From: Lutjanus erythropterus
Lineage: Eukaryota > Chordata > Actinopteri > Lutjaniformes > Lutjanidae
DNA: 64,000 nucleotides
NCBI GenBank assembly: GCA_020091685.1
Contig: CM034594.1
Coordinates: forward strand, 489,981-553,980
Direction of reading: 5' to 3'
Under the pieces are notes generated by a model. The model searched no databases and was not told where the DNA came from. It worked only from the letters and a program-made list of their open reading frames with translations. Positions 24,254-38,026 of the stretch are shown piece by piece; position 1 is the first letter of the stretch; each line of letters begins with the position of its first letter. The position numbers and the translations under genes were made by a program.

Positions 24254-25035
24254 TAGAGCTGTAATGATGTAATGAATGAATCAATTAGCTGTCAACAATT
24301 ACATTGATCATCAACTATTCTGATAATTGATTAACCATTTAAGTAATTCTTGAATAAGTCTTAAAGACAAAGAAAAGAACCCCCACACACTGTCTTGTTT
24401 ACAGTATTTATTTAATAATGACATTTTGGTCTGTCCAACCTTCAACCTGTGTGGGTGGGCTGCATCAAAACATCTCCACAGATACACAAACATAGAAACT
24501 GCCTAAATTTTCCATTCACCCAATCAGAGACCTGCTGATTGATGATCACCTCTCAACACATCATCAGCCATATAATAGCATTCAAAAGATACAAAATGAC
24601 ACAATAAATTTTAAATATCCAGATTGCCCTACAGGTAAAAAAAAAAATAGAAAAAAACAAGGATCATTATATACCATAAATCTCATCATACACTAAATAC
24701 ATCTATCCCCAAAAGCCATTAAATAGTCACAAGACTCTCTTTAAGTTGCACCTTCCTCCAGTGCACCTGCCATGCATTAAGGTGTGAATAGACATTTTTC
24801 AGTATTAAGAAAATAAAAGTAAAAATTCTCAGCCTCTTAAGTGCAAATAGTTTCTCAATATCTTTGAGTTGTGGACAGAACAAGGCATTTGAGAATGTCA
24901 TCTTGGGCTTTGGGAAACACTGACTGACATTTTTCACGATTTTCTTATTTTTATAGACCAGATGACTAATTGATTAATCATGAAAATAATTTACAGATTA
25001 ATAAATCATGAAAATAATCATTAGTTGCAGACTTA
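24254..25035 (-). mobile_element. Non-autonomous DNA transposon (TAGAGCTGCAAC-type MITE)
   Basis: The left end TAGAGCTGTAATGATG and the reverse complement of the right end (TAAGTCTGCAACTAATGATT) are diverged inverted repeats containing ATTGATTAA-type words. The inside has GGGCTTTGGGAAACACTGAC on the plus strand. This architecture is a very common fish MITE, probably hAT-related. It contains no transposase, and the short minus-strand frames inside it are not genes. Confidence 0.7.
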
Positions 25036-28000
25036 GTTGCTAATCATTTTGGAACCAAGTGTTCTATGTACCACTGACATTACAAGTACAAAATGACCAG
25101 GGCTTCCAAGCCTGTATACTGCTGCGATCAGTAGATTATAGCTACAAAGCCCCTTAAACACTGACGTGAGTGTGCACATCCTCAGGTGCACACACTCTCA
25201 CTTTCTACACAGCAAAAATAATCATCCATGCATCACAGTGTTCTTCTATTTTCTACAGTACATGTAAATGAAATGTTCTTCTCTAATTTGACTAGCACAT
25301 CTATTTCCCATCCCTCTCTCACTATATCTGTGAGTGTACATCCCACATTTGTTGCTACAGCAACAAGTGTGTCTTCCCTGCTCAAGGTAGTTGAAAATGT
25401 CACAGTGACAGGATTTCTGATATTCAAGATTGGAAAAGTGTCAAGTGTAAAAAGGTGTCAAGATCGGAAAGATGATTCAGAGACATTGTCCCACTGTGGT
25501 TTATCTTATTTCCTCTCTCAACAGCCTGCTTGCACAAACACCATCATGCTCAAAGAAGTCGCACAGTCTCATTCTTTACCCTTGGATTTTGTGGGATGAT
25601 ATCTTCTTGCAATTCAACCCCTTAATGCACAACATACATCACTTTACCTTTGGTATAAACACTATAAATCTTCTCATACTAAGTTGCCTTCCCTCTAACT
25701 TCACAACTCCTAATGTGTGAACACTGAAAATATATATATTTTTTTTACTGAAGTGAATACATAGCACAGTGCATACATATGCTTCTGTTTTGATGTACTT
25801 TTCCATTAGAGATATGAACCATGCATTGCACCAACCAAGCCACTCAGGACGAGTTACATCTTTGAAATGCTGCACTGATGATAAATAAATCCTTGTGTTT
25901 GTTGCAATAGGACTTTGAATCAGATGAGGGAGCATTAGGTTTCAAAACAATTCCATAATTCATACAGTTCTAGAGGTTGAGGCCCCATGCATGGAGCACA
26001 TACTGGCCCATAGATTATTTACAGCGTTACTGCATCTGTTGCTTTTGTTTGCCACGCAACACTTCACTTAAGTTAATGAAATTTCTGCAAAAGATTAGCG
26101 GGCAGCTCTGAATTGCCCCCAGCTTCTTCAGCAATAGGTCTGAGCAGCACAGTCATTATGTTTCTCATTCTTCATCCATTCTTAGACTGTACAGTAAACT
26201 CCAGCCTTCCTCTAAGAAATACTATGAATGTGGAATCATCAATCGTTACTGCTATAAACTAATTATGTACATCCAGATACGATTATGCTTCTAAGCATCA
26301 TGACAGTAAGGGCCACTTTTGACATAATGGTCCATCTCCCCAAAGAACAGTCTGATGATATTGGCTTTTTGATCTATATCTTAGCTCGATTACAGCATCA
26401 TTCCAATGAGACGGCTTATGTCCCTGGGCAGTTTCAAGGCCTGTCTGGTTTGGTGCAACAGTTGAGATTCAGAAGACGGAGAGTCGGACTCCCAGCGGAT
26501 CAGCACTCGCTTTTATTGGGAAGGTGGAGATGGTGATTTTATGTGAGTCATTTTTAGAGAGACCTTTACCAAATTGACACTGACATTTCTGGTAAGAGCA
26601 GCTAGAGCAGGAAATGAATCTTTAACCACTGAGTGTGCTGGACAGCACCATATGCCATGGTTTTTCAACTCAAGTCTTCACATTCCTCCATTTCAGCTTG
26701 ATTTCCCGTCATATCTGAGCTAGAGCTGATACAAACAGTATTACTGGACCATTTCAAGGTATCAGGGTAATTTATTATCTTTGTACAACGCAGGGTTGCA
26801 CAAGAAATGGGAGTTGTAGTTCCTTCCTTCATTCTACACACACAGGTAATATCTATAACAAAATGAAACAAAGCAATATATAGTTATTTACTTATATACA
26901 ATTACACAGACACACCCCGGAAATGATTCTGTGGTGCATCTTTTTTTTCATTTGCATCAGGTTGAATGTAAAGAACAACAAGAAGTTGGTGACGATAACT
27001 GAACCTTCGCTAAGCCCCACCTCCAAACAGCAACTGTCCAATCATAGCTTAGCAACAGTACCAAGAGCTGGCAAGCTTTCCATTTCTGTACATGTTGAAG
27101 GTCTGCTGGAGGCTGTGACAAGAACGATACTCGGCATTTAATGAGCTCTTATTCCGACTGTCTTCCACGATTGCAGTTCGACTGGTTGACCAGTCCGCTT
27201 CATGACTCAAGTCCCTGTGCTTCTTTTTTCCACGTTAATGAGTGTATTTCTGTCATCTATCATGTAGATATACCTGCCGTATTTCACCATCTGACCAATG
27301 TTTGGTGAAATGTAAACTAGCTTTAGCCTCAGTCTTTTAGCATTAATGTTATATCATGCATGGAGCTCTCGGGTAATTTTACATATACACTTTCACAGGG
27401 TTCTTGTTTTAAAACATGTAAGATGGACATGTTAAAACGTCAGCTGGAGACTTCTCAGCTGACTCAAGTCAAGTTAGCGTTAGCTCACATCAGCCAGCTA
27501 TGCTTATGAAATCTGCTTGTGAGAATCATAATTTTAACCAACAAAGTCCACCGTCATCAGCTAGACATGAGAAGCTGCTTTTGTTTACTTCTCTAAGGAC
27601 CTACAGACTTCCAGACCTCATGTTTCATTAATCAAACTCCCAAATTTGGTGTTAAATTTGCCACTCTAAAGTAAGCAAACAGTAACTAAGGAGGGCGGTG
27701 TTTAGCAAAGAGTCAACATGGTCGACGTCTTCACATAAAAGTTTGACATCTTGGAAACACTGTCCATCAACTTTGACTGTGTCTGAGCACGAAGCATCAT
27801 TAGTCAAACACAGAATCCTACTTCCCTTGTCCCACCAGAGTTCTGCACATTTTGTGCTGTCAGTTTGTAGTACGGTCTGCCCATCAAGTGTTACAGCTTG
27901 ATCCTGTAGAGCAGGTCTCTATGTGCAGACGCGGCAGCCTCTGAATCCCATTTCATCCGTTCATTTTCCTGACCCGGCATTTGCCAGAGATAGCCTTAAA

Positions 28001-30740
28001 TCCAAGCTGGGTTACTGTGGCTCTTACTCCCACTGTGCTCCACTCCTCCTAGGGTGGCCCTTGGCATTACATAGATGATGTGGTTAGGTGCTGAAAGACA
28101 CCATATGCACATTGTTGATCATTTCAAGGTCTGCTGCTCTTAAATCCAAACCAAATTCAAATCCTTTTTCAATGCCTATGAGCGTATTTGTGTCATAAGT
28201 GATGCATGTTTCAGCATAAGCCTGAAAAATAAACAATTAAAAGAAAAAAGTAGCAAAATGTGAAAGAACTACCGGTTGTTGCAACTAAAAGACTGCTGTT
28301 ACCATAGCAAAGAACTGGTGGAAAGAGTGTTTCACAGATTACATTCAGTTATTTAAGTTGTCTTGACCATACTGGAACAACAGCTTTTATGACAAACTTG
28401 GATCTGTTATAGAAACTGTATGTTGAAGGTTAAGTGCTCTTCATAATTTTGATCTTCAAAAAGATTAAATTCCTTAAAGCTTAAATTCTAGTCTGTTCTG
28501 TTCTTGAAATCTGCTGTAAATCTGCTATCTGCTGTAGCCCTTCACAGCATGACTGAACCATCGTGACATGTAATTCCCCTTTCTCACATCCTTGCTGTAA
28601 ACTGGCACCACATTAAATTGTATTAATGTAGCACTGTAATAAGCATCGCAGCCTTCCGTGTGAATGTTCAGAATTAGTGTCTTTTTAAGGCACTCATATA
28701 TTTTGCTTCAGATCTCGCGTAAGAGAATTTCTGCTTTGGTGCACAGCATTGTTTCTTTTTTTCTTTCCTCCATTTTAATTTCAGCTCACTGCTGTCTAAA
28801 TTTAAAAATATGTATATGAAAGAGAAAAAAAAAGGACGAACTTGCTGTTGTCAAGAAAAAATAAGTGAGTATCTGTCTGCACCATGTAAGGCATATAAAA
28901 TATTTGAAAAAATGGCTTTGATCCCCGAACAGTTTCTTCCCCTTGTATAACAACCTTTTACCATTGGGAAATCTTTCACATGTACTGCAGGGCATTACAT
29001 AAGGATTCAGAGTTCATTCAATTCTGCCTCTGCAAATTACATGAAAAGCTAAATTACAGAGGGAGCAATGCACAGATGTGTACCTGTACATACATGCACA
29101 AAATAGCAATGGTGATAGTCTAAACATTAGCAATATTTAGAATAAAGCAGTGTAGATGTAAGGTAAATTTAAAAAAACAACAACAAAGGTTTACTGCTGG
29201 TCAGCTGTAAAAATCAACCACTTCCAACCAAGTGAAATTCTATGGTTGTCATGGATGCGCAGGAAGCTCATTTAGAATAGAAAAGGACAAGGCACCCACA
29301 TGGACAAAAGTAAATTTGTTTTGTTCAATTTCTTTCACTTAAGTGGCCTGTGATTGGGCCTCACATGTGGCCAGAACTGTGCGCAGGTCACTGTCAGGGC
29401 TTCTGAATCATCACCCAGTGTGCCACAGATTCAGGTTTCTATATAGTTTCAGTTTGCTCCCCAAGAAGCCTGACTGCCTGCATGGGTGGGTGTTGACAGC
29501 TCCCAGCAGGCCTGCTAAACTAACCTCCTCATTAACCCAGTTACAGTAAGAGTGTCTTTGTCCCACCTGGACTATATACTGTATGCAAATAATCCCTTTG
29601 GTATTATCTTCAAATAGTAATACAGTGTTTGAACCAGGATGGTCTGGGAGGGGGTAAAAATGTAATACTTTTCTGGGGTATCACTGCTATATGCAAGTGG
29701 AACAATTAACCATACTTTGAAAACTGTACACCCAGCGAGTGCTACAAAGTAAAACTAACATAATACAGGAATTGATATTAGACTTATAAATCAATGTTTT
29801 ATACAACACTAAATACATTTTTAAATTCTCATGGGTAAAAAATAGGTTGAGAAGGGCAAATCAGGGCTTAATATATCACCCATATTTTACCTGAGGTAAA
29901 CTTTAAAGTTCCTGTGCATATAGAGTAATTTACTGCAAGTCATATTTAGTCATGATAACTATTATTATCATAATTAAAGTCTATTTAGTGGTGAATGCTA
30001 GTATTTTCCATTTAGGATAACAATCATCAATATCTATTAAGTCACATCTTGCAATTAAGCTGAAGATTCGTGTTGCTTCCGGGCTCCTTATTGACTGATA
30101 AGCTGACATTTGCTAACACTGGGTGCTACTCAGTCCCAAATGCCCAAAGATTCATGATTAAAATTTGTAATTAAAACATTATTCTGATATAATTGATATA
30201 CATACAATTGAGAAATTCTGACTATTGTCTGCTGTCTATTAGTGTTAACTGCTGGTTAGTGCTGACTACAATTCCAATGACCCTACATTGTTTACTGGCC
30301 AACATATCCATCAGTGTGCAGCTATTTGAGAACAGCGAAAACAAATATTCTTCACTAATTTTTTACGGATCAAAGTGATTCAACAGCATCAATCCTTCCC
30401 CTGATTTTATTGCGGACAATTAAACACAGGAAGTAGTAGCTGGACATTTTATGTAGACCCTCTGTAACAACTTCACAGTGAGTCAAATGGATGATTTACT
30501 ATGGTACTTAGATGTTAAGCCTATGTTAAGCATTAGCTTGGTAACTATGTTAATATTAGCCTGAAATTGGAATGTTGTTGCATCTCCACCTGATTTTTTG
30601 TTTCTGGGTATCTGGGAAATTATGCCTCAACCTGCTGAGAATGAACAGCGTTGATATTAGTTGATTGTTTAAATTATGGGAAATTAAAGAATCCATAACA
30701 TACTTTCTAATCTTTGGTCTTGCGAGAAGGTAGGTATTGT
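25036..30740. other. Non-coding; candidate conserved block 26030-26190 and repeat-like sequence 26660-27900
   Basis: The block at 26030-26190 (GCCACGCAACACTTCACTTA, AAAAGATTAGCGGGCAG) is complex and enhancer-like. From about 26660 to 27900 the texture (GTTGCACAAGAAATGGGAG, TAGCGTTAGCTCACAT, AGGAGGGCGGTG) resembles old dispersed fish repeats, but I could not define ends or a family. The frame at 26285-26536 has no recognised domain. The remainder is unremarkable. Confidence 0.3.
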
Positions 30741-30750
30741 CAAAAGACTC

Positions 30751-30833
30751 AAGTCATTGAAGTCATTGCTGTTAAAGTCAAGTCAAGCTGCAAGTCATTG
30801 ACGTCATCGCTGTTAAAGTCCAGGTCAAGCTGC
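30751..30833. repeat. Two-unit tandem repeat, about 41 bp
   Basis: Unit 1 (30751-30791) and unit 2 (30792-30833) share AAGTCATTGA, CTGTTAAAGTC and GTCAAGCTGC. Unit 2 contains a perfect TGACGTCA palindrome at 30799-30806; the matching site in unit 1 reads TGAAGTCA. Confidence 0.85.
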
Positions 30834-30839
30834 AAGTCT

Positions 30840-32845
30840 TTTTTTGATTCTGTTAGACCAAATCTAAAGTCACCAATTTTGGTAATCAAGCCTGACGCGA
30901 ATCTAAGTCATGTGACTCTGGTCCAGGCCTAATTTAATAAGCTCTAAATATCTAAATATTTTGTTTTAATTTGACATGAATTGCAGTATTTGTAAATGTT
31001 TGGGAATTTCACTGCTTTATAAATTTGTGCCTTGTATGATTTTGCATCATTACAGTGTGTGTTGAGTTTTGCAAGCTCCCTGACAAACCACATTTCAGGC
31101 AAAATCTCACCATTGAACTGCGTCTTTTGGGCAACTTTTTTCACAGAATGGGCCTAGACGGCAATCACAGAGGCTGATTACGCAATCAACTTCTGCTTTA
31201 CTCGACTTAAACTCATAAAAATTCATACAGGCGGCAAGCACAGAAAATGAAAAATCGTCAGGTATTTACATAAATCTAACCCTGTGTGTATTTTGAGTTA
31301 CACAGTAGCAGAGGCAGAGTCACAATGCAGACATGTGAAATCCTCCAGTAGCCCTTTGTACAAACAGCACCAAAATGTCCTCACTTTGGAGGCACTTTCA
31401 AACCTGATGCGAAGGCGTCAGATTTTCATGAGTGAGTGAAATGAGAGAACAAACACAAACCCAGTGACACAGGCTGGTGAATCCAGTTGTGTGAGGCAGG
31501 AGGTTCTTGTCTCCATCTGTTCCAATGAGGAGGGTCAGTACTTAGGGTAATGATGACGAGACAAAGAAGATGAGCCACATAGACTGACAAGCAAGAAATC
31601 TTGTCTGCTCAGTTATACTAACAACAGCAGTATGGGTGCAGTCAGCTGTAATCAACAGTTATTACAGTGTGTATTCACAGTGTGCAGAACTATATTTACA
31701 TGTGTTGAAAAGCCTGTGGTGACAAAGTAAAGTTTGGTGTCTATAAAATAAAAGATAGGTTGCATACAGAAAAACGTAAAGAAAATAAAAATGACAATCA
31801 TAAGGAGGTAAAATGTGAAACTGACCACCAGAATTACTGACATAAAGGAAATACTGTATAAGTAGGCAAGAAAAAGCTGCCAATGTGCATGAACTTAACA
31901 CTTCCCAGCAGTGTTTGCAATGGTGAAGTGTTTGTTTTAAACTTGAAGTGCTTCGTATCATTTTGTAGTTCAAGACCTCAAAATGTCCAAGAAGCACTTT
32001 CCTTTTCTGAAGTAAGCACAACTGTTATAAAATATCAGCCATACTTTAGGAAAGTTCAGCTTCATGTAGACTTAAAAACTGTTCAATGAGCTGCTCAGTG
32101 ACTTTCACTGATATTATTTTTGGACCAGCAAGTGCCTTTGTTCTCTTTTGATCCCTTTTCTCTTTTCTCTCCAGAATAGTTATGATGACTGTAACAAAGA
32201 GAATTAAATATGAGTGGCATGTTGGCCAAATATGAAGAGAACAAAGTAGGACAAAGAAACACATGCCATACAAACCATTAATTAAATTACCAGAAAGCTT
32301 TTTTTATTCATACTGTATTTAGTTGGGACATTTTTCTCTTCCTTTTTACCAATTAAATAGTCTAATTGAGCCCTCTTTGTTAATTCAACCATGTTTACTA
32401 TACGGGGGATAAAACTAAAAAAAAAACTATTTCTTCAGTACATACTTTTGAGCATTCTTAACTGTGTCTGCTTTGGGGGTTCCTCAAAGTGTTCACTCTG
32501 TTTGAAAAGAAGTGGATTCATTAACTTGTGAAGGGATTAAGTCTTTTTTGCTTTGAGTAGATTGGCAATCTGGTGAGGAAGTCAAGCTTGAGGAGAAAAC
32601 AGTTTGGCTTTCTAAAGTTAAGACTCAAAGAACAAATATAGAGAAACATACTCTATGTATTTCTCCCCAAACACCAGGCATTATCTACCATATCCTATTT
32701 GTTCGCTATATTGCTCATTGTCTCAACTTTGCTTGACAGCAGGAGGTCACAGTGAGCTTGTTAGCCCTCAATTTCAAAAACTCTTTTATCCCTCTGGGGT
32801 GAGAAGGGAAGCCAAAACATTAATCAGTACTTTTTCTGGAGTTAC
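30840..32845. other. Non-coding, no recognised feature
   Basis: AT-rich unique sequence. No gene or repeat family was recognised. Confidence 0.5.
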
Positions 32846-32847
32846 TG

Positions 32848-32848
<1 letters not shown>

Positions 32849-32879
<31 letters not shown>
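32849..32879. repeat. Poly-T run, about 31 bases
   Basis: Uninterrupted T run. It could be the reversed poly-A tail of a lost retroposon, but no retroposon body is visible downstream. Confidence 0.9.
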
Positions 32880-32881
<2 letters not shown>

Positions 32882-33129
32882 CTCTAAACATAAATGCTTC
32901 TGAATGGCTGCATTTTAGATATTGCCAAAGAAGAATAAGATAAGAAGATAGATCAATTAAATTCAACAAGAAATTATGGTAATAGAGTTAGTGCATTGTT
33001 TAGTTTTGTGGATAATGTGCATTTTAGCTGTTTTACCTAACCTGGAGATTCTTGTTTTCTTCCACATAGCCCTAGGCATATTGTAAAAAACAATGTTTGC
33101 AATTTTGGTAACTATTGTTATTTGTGTAG

Positions 33130-33510
33130 ACTAGAGACTAGATTAGAGTGATGCGACTCCTATGTCTGTATGAAAAATATAAGGTTACAATCAGCAAACA
33201 CTCGGGGCAACAGCTAGCCTGACTCAGTTCAACAGAAAATCCAGCTACCAGCACCTCTAATGCTCACTTCTTAAGAGACAAAAATACAAGAAGAACAATC
33301 TGTGATATAAATTGTTGCAGTTGCTTTTTTGTACAGATTGAGTAAGCAAGATACAACATGATAACTGTGAACTTTAGCGGTGTTGCTAAGTAGTTTTGCT
33401 CTGTCTTGTGCTAAGCTAAGCTAACCAGCTGCTAGCTACAGCAACATAGCATACAGACATCAGAAAGATATACATCATCTCATGTATGCCAGACAGCAAA
33501 AAAAACATAT
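33130..33510. mobile_element. Fold-back MITE, near-complete copy
   Basis: Contains AAGGTTACAATCAGC and CAACAGCTAGCCTGACT, then CCAGCTACCAGCACCTCTAA, then the opposed arm GCTAAGCTAAGCTAACCAGC with TGCTAGCTACAG. The two arms read in opposite directions, as expected for the fold-back element also seen at 1282 and 2395. It is non-coding and diverged. Confidence 0.55.
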
Positions 33511-36500
33511 TGTTTAAAATCACATACTTTCACAGAACTTTCACCCAGGAGCCTCAGATTTGTGTCCCATGTGAAAACCAGCATATTATTGCATTAGAAG
33601 TATTGAGGTACATAACATTACATGCACCATTTGACTTGTGTCATGTGACTTTTGTCTTGTGAATTGCTTCAATGATGTCATATAAGGTATGCAACAAAGT
33701 AATTGTAACCCGACTGGTCCCCCAAGTAGTTTTTCTGCGTAAATATACCCAAACTGAAAGTGTTTCACAACATGTTCCAAAAAGCTTTTCTGGTTATTTT
33801 TAGCCATGTCTAATACAGCTGCTAAAGGGTACCTGAGACACCGACTGATGATGACAAATCATCGGTATATGATGAGTCAGGATGAAAATGGGTTGATGGA
33901 AACTATTGCAACTGCCCTTACAAAGTATGGACTGCTGCATACACTCACAATTGGGACATATGGTTTTGTCATAACATTGCGCCTTGAACTTGAACCTCTT
34001 GTTCATGCAATCATCAAGTCCATAAGGTGAAATTTAAAGTAAAAAAGAAAAAGTATGCTATTTTAACCATAGCTAATTAGTTTTCATCTGTCTGCATTCT
34101 CTTGGTGGCTTGGTGGACGTGACACATCCTCCACTGTGCACAATACTGTGGGTCAGAATAACCAGAAAAGAATGCTAGCTTCTATACTGCAAAATGTGAC
34201 CAGATGCAGCAGGACATCATGGTACCTTTGGCATACTGTATTTGACATACTACGCATTAGTACACACTAAATCTTTATCTGGCACACTAAATACTATTGT
34301 AGCATGGGTACTGGAATGCACACATTGCGTTTGTATGTAGTCATTTCTTTTTTTTTTAATGCAGGTGGAATATTCAACACAGCTGTGTTTAATGTTTTGT
34401 TTGTTGCAATTTCCATTCAGTATTTGAATGACTGGTGGAGGGAGGTAATTGGTGGGCCATTGAATGAAATGTTTGGAGCTCGCTGGTGAATGCAGCGTTG
34501 ATTCAGTTAAGTGTTCACTCCTTCATAATTGCAAAGTCCTTCCACTGTGCTGTGCTATCTGGGATGAAATGAGTTATTTTCAAGTGTTTCGCCAGAGCCA
34601 TTATTACCAGAAATTGCCCAATAATGTGAGACTGTTGCACATCTATCTTTGGGATTTGATTATCATTTTTATTTTATTATTTTTCACCACCAGCCAATTT
34701 CAGCCAAACACAGATGCTGGCAAAGTTAGACAACTCACAGCTCTGCGGAAGAAAAGCAATCAATCAGCCAGGCATCAAAAGAGCACATACCCAGCATCTA
34801 ATGAATCACCACACTGGAAGATTTCCTAATCGCAGCAAAGCAGAGTACAGACTGCAATAATGATAGATGGCTACATTCTTCAACAGCAAGGATTTCTGTT
34901 GGATTCACAGTCAGTAAATTAGTCAAAGAGTGTCCTGAATGGTAGTGCAAAAACAATGATTTCAACAACAGAGCACTGCAGAGTGGGGATGGCATATATT
35001 TCATGATGTTACTATTACTGTACAGTATTTCCATATGTCACAGTTAGACTTCTTTGCAGTTGATGGAAAAGTCTTTTTTTTTAACCTCAAGACCTTGTTT
35101 TGACTTGGGAGCTTGTCAGTGTCGTGTCATGCCTTTAAAAATGCTTCTCCCTTTTTGAGCAGTTTATCACAATTTGTCTTATCTGAAGGAAGAATCTGCT
35201 TCACAAGGCTACCAGCCCCCCTGAAAAAAAAGACTTAAGAGGACTCTTGGCAATGCTTTAAAATGTTATTGATATAAAAATAGACACAAAGACTTGCCAA
35301 GTTTGTGTTTCATATCCTAACAATATCATTATTTTCAAACAAACCAATAATGATCTTTCAAATCTAGAACAGTCTGTTTTATGGCATTAGAATAAAGTTG
35401 AAGTTTCATTTTGATTTAACATGCATTCCAGTCTATTGCTTAAGACCCATCATCATGATAAGAGACAGCCAGAGCATGATTAAAATACTAAGAAACAAGG
35501 AACAAGGCTGAGGATATGGTAAAAAGCACAGCCAGTATTTCCGCCAACATGAGTTGAAGACTTTTCTTTTGAAACAGGACCAATATGGAACAATGCAAAT
35601 TCATGTTGGAATCTCCAAGCTTGTTCCCCACAAAATGAAACATTCTTGGCCTGTTCTAAAACAAGCTAGATATTCAAAAGCTTCCATTTTGAGATCAATT
35701 ATTACAGTCTAAGTGAAAGTAACAGGCTGTACACTGTTTGATATTCTTTTTCATGTCGCCTACACAAGACTTAGCCGCAAGAGATTGAAATATTATAGAG
35801 AAGCTAAAAGTGACCTCCAAAGGATAGCAACATAATGTCCTTAGATGCTATAAAACTGATTAATTAGGTCATTATATCCTGAGGAAATTTTAATAATTTT
35901 CTTTGAATAAAATAAAGCTTAAAGAGGAAAAACACTGCAGAATATTCATCCACTGTGCTCCTTTATTTGCATTGTGATGTAAAGGATTCCTCTACAGCTG
36001 TGTGTGGGCTGTTTTCTGCCTACTGGCAGTTCAAATGTTCCCCGTCATATTTTTAAGATCTCATTTTTACACTTCCAACTGTGCTGATGATGACATGTGG
36101 AATCTGAATGACTTTCAGACATTGCTAGTTTTGAGTTTTTGATCTATTCCTTTTGTCCTCAAAAAGGGTTTTTTTGAAGGGCTGCCTATCTGTCCCTCTG
36201 TGCACCAGACCGACAGTCAGTGCTGAACAATCAGGTCCGCCTATTCAGCCGGCTTTATAATTAGTCCTCCATGAATAGGGGCTGAAACATGAAATATCTA
36301 CCTCTTAGGACAGTTTCACACTTTGCACATTTGAAAACTGGCTTAATTGGGGCCAAACTCTGTTGCTATGAGATCTAATAGAAGGACATACAGAAACACA
36401 GCAGAAACAGACATTTCCAGATAAAAGCAAAGGGGTTTGCTTTGATTCTCCAACTAGATACAGCAGCTAACAAGGGAACCTTCTGAAACCACAAATACAG

Positions 36501-37570
36501 TTTAAACAATGTTTGATATGACATTTTCTTTCTATTGTCATTCACATTGAGTTTGTCCTATTTTAAAATACTTAAACACTTAAAACAAGTGTATTTTCGA
36601 GCGTCTGTCCTTGGATGATGCAAAACTCTGTTGTGTAGAATTCTATTGTGCGTGTGTGACTTTTATATGAACTGGTGACATTTTGTTATGCATTTGAATT
36701 GGCACAAATTATAAGCTGTGTCATTACACATATAAAACATTAAATGTAAACTGCAGTGTGTTTTCAGATAGAGCATTGTACCACTGAAAGAATAGTGCTT
36801 TCATGGAAAAATCGGCGTGAATAAAAAGCCAGAAGCACATCCCCCTGTGGAAAAACAGAGAATCAGTGATTGAGGCCATGACATTTTTGCTGAATGAATC
36901 ATATATTGCATAATATCTGTCGTATCTCTCAATAAATTATATTCCTTTTTTGGTCTCACATCTCTAATTGTAACTGTGAATGATTTTGAGTTCCTTTTGC
37001 TTCCACATGTGCTTACTGCTCTATACAGTATCACATTAAGGAACTTAACAGTGAGACGAAGTCTGCTGCAGTCACTCAAATGCAGTCAGTCTGTGAAAAT
37101 TTAGTGTACATTTAGGTGATACACGATGACACTTTCAGATACCTCGCAAAACCATGAAATACTGTCAAAGTTCAGTGATGTCAGGATGTGTAGAATCACT
37201 ATTCTATGAGCACAATTCTTGTATATCAGTTTAACCTCTTTTGTTTAAACATTAAAGTCAGTCACTTACAGTACAGTAGATGATAGGCAGTCGCTTACTG
37301 TAGGTTGGCAGCCAGCTAGGGGCTGCAGAGCACTACTTATATATTATTCATTTTAAAGTAGTTACAGTCCATCAGCTATACCGTCCTCCTCCTCCCACTG
37401 CGCTCAGCAGCAGAGCACGCTACACCACGGACTCACAGCTCCGCCTCTTCTTATGTCCCCCCAGGACGACCTCGATGTCGTCCTCAGTCTGTCAAACAGC
37501 CGAGCGCATAAGAAAAAAATGACTGAATTAACTTACACCACGCTAAGGCTGAAATCTTTCCCTCAGGAGG
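33511..37570. other. Non-coding; candidate conserved block at 36180-36390
   Basis: The block has CCTATTCA (36240-36247) and its inverted partner TGAATAGG (36272-36279) around a TTTATAATTAGTCC homeodomain-type core, then ACTGGCTTAATTGGGGCC. Elsewhere there is AT-rich unique sequence. The 121-codon frame at 34464-34829 has no recognised domain. Confidence 0.3.
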
Positions 37571-37577
37571 CTTAGAA

Positions 37578-38026
37578 TTTAAAGGACCAATGTGTAGAAT
37601 GTAGTTGCATCTCACAATGAAGTATTCCGTTCAATATTATTTCAGTTTAATATGAAAGAAAAGAGAAAAATCTCCATATTGGTGAGGCTGAAAATGGCAA
37701 TTTTTTTTTGCCATTTTGGATGAAAAATTACTTTAGAATTAACTGATTATCAAAGTAGTGTAATGATTTAAGTCATTTTTACCACTTGCACGATCAGGCA
37801 AGTCAGTTGTCCAGTTTACTTGCATTTTATTTGCCCCAGGCAGGTGGGCTGTCCTTACTGTAGGGCCCTGGTTTGGTTTGCTCTCTGCAGATATAAATGG
37901 CTCATTCTAACACACAAGGATTCTTATTTTCAGGTGATTATACACTAATTAAAACTTACTTATGAATTTATTACTTTCATATCCTGCCAGTAGATCTCCA
38001 TAAATCATACGCACTTGACTTTTAAA
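37578..38026 (+). mobile_element. Non-autonomous DNA transposon with TTTAAAGGACC ends
   Basis: The left end TTTAAAGGACCAATGTGTAG and the reverse complement of the right end (TTTAAAAGTCAAGTGCGTAT) form imperfect inverted repeats. The interior blocks AAATGGCTCATTCTAACA and TTCAGGTGATTATACACTAA are diagnostic of a MITE widespread in percomorphs. About 449 bp, non-coding. Confidence 0.75.
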
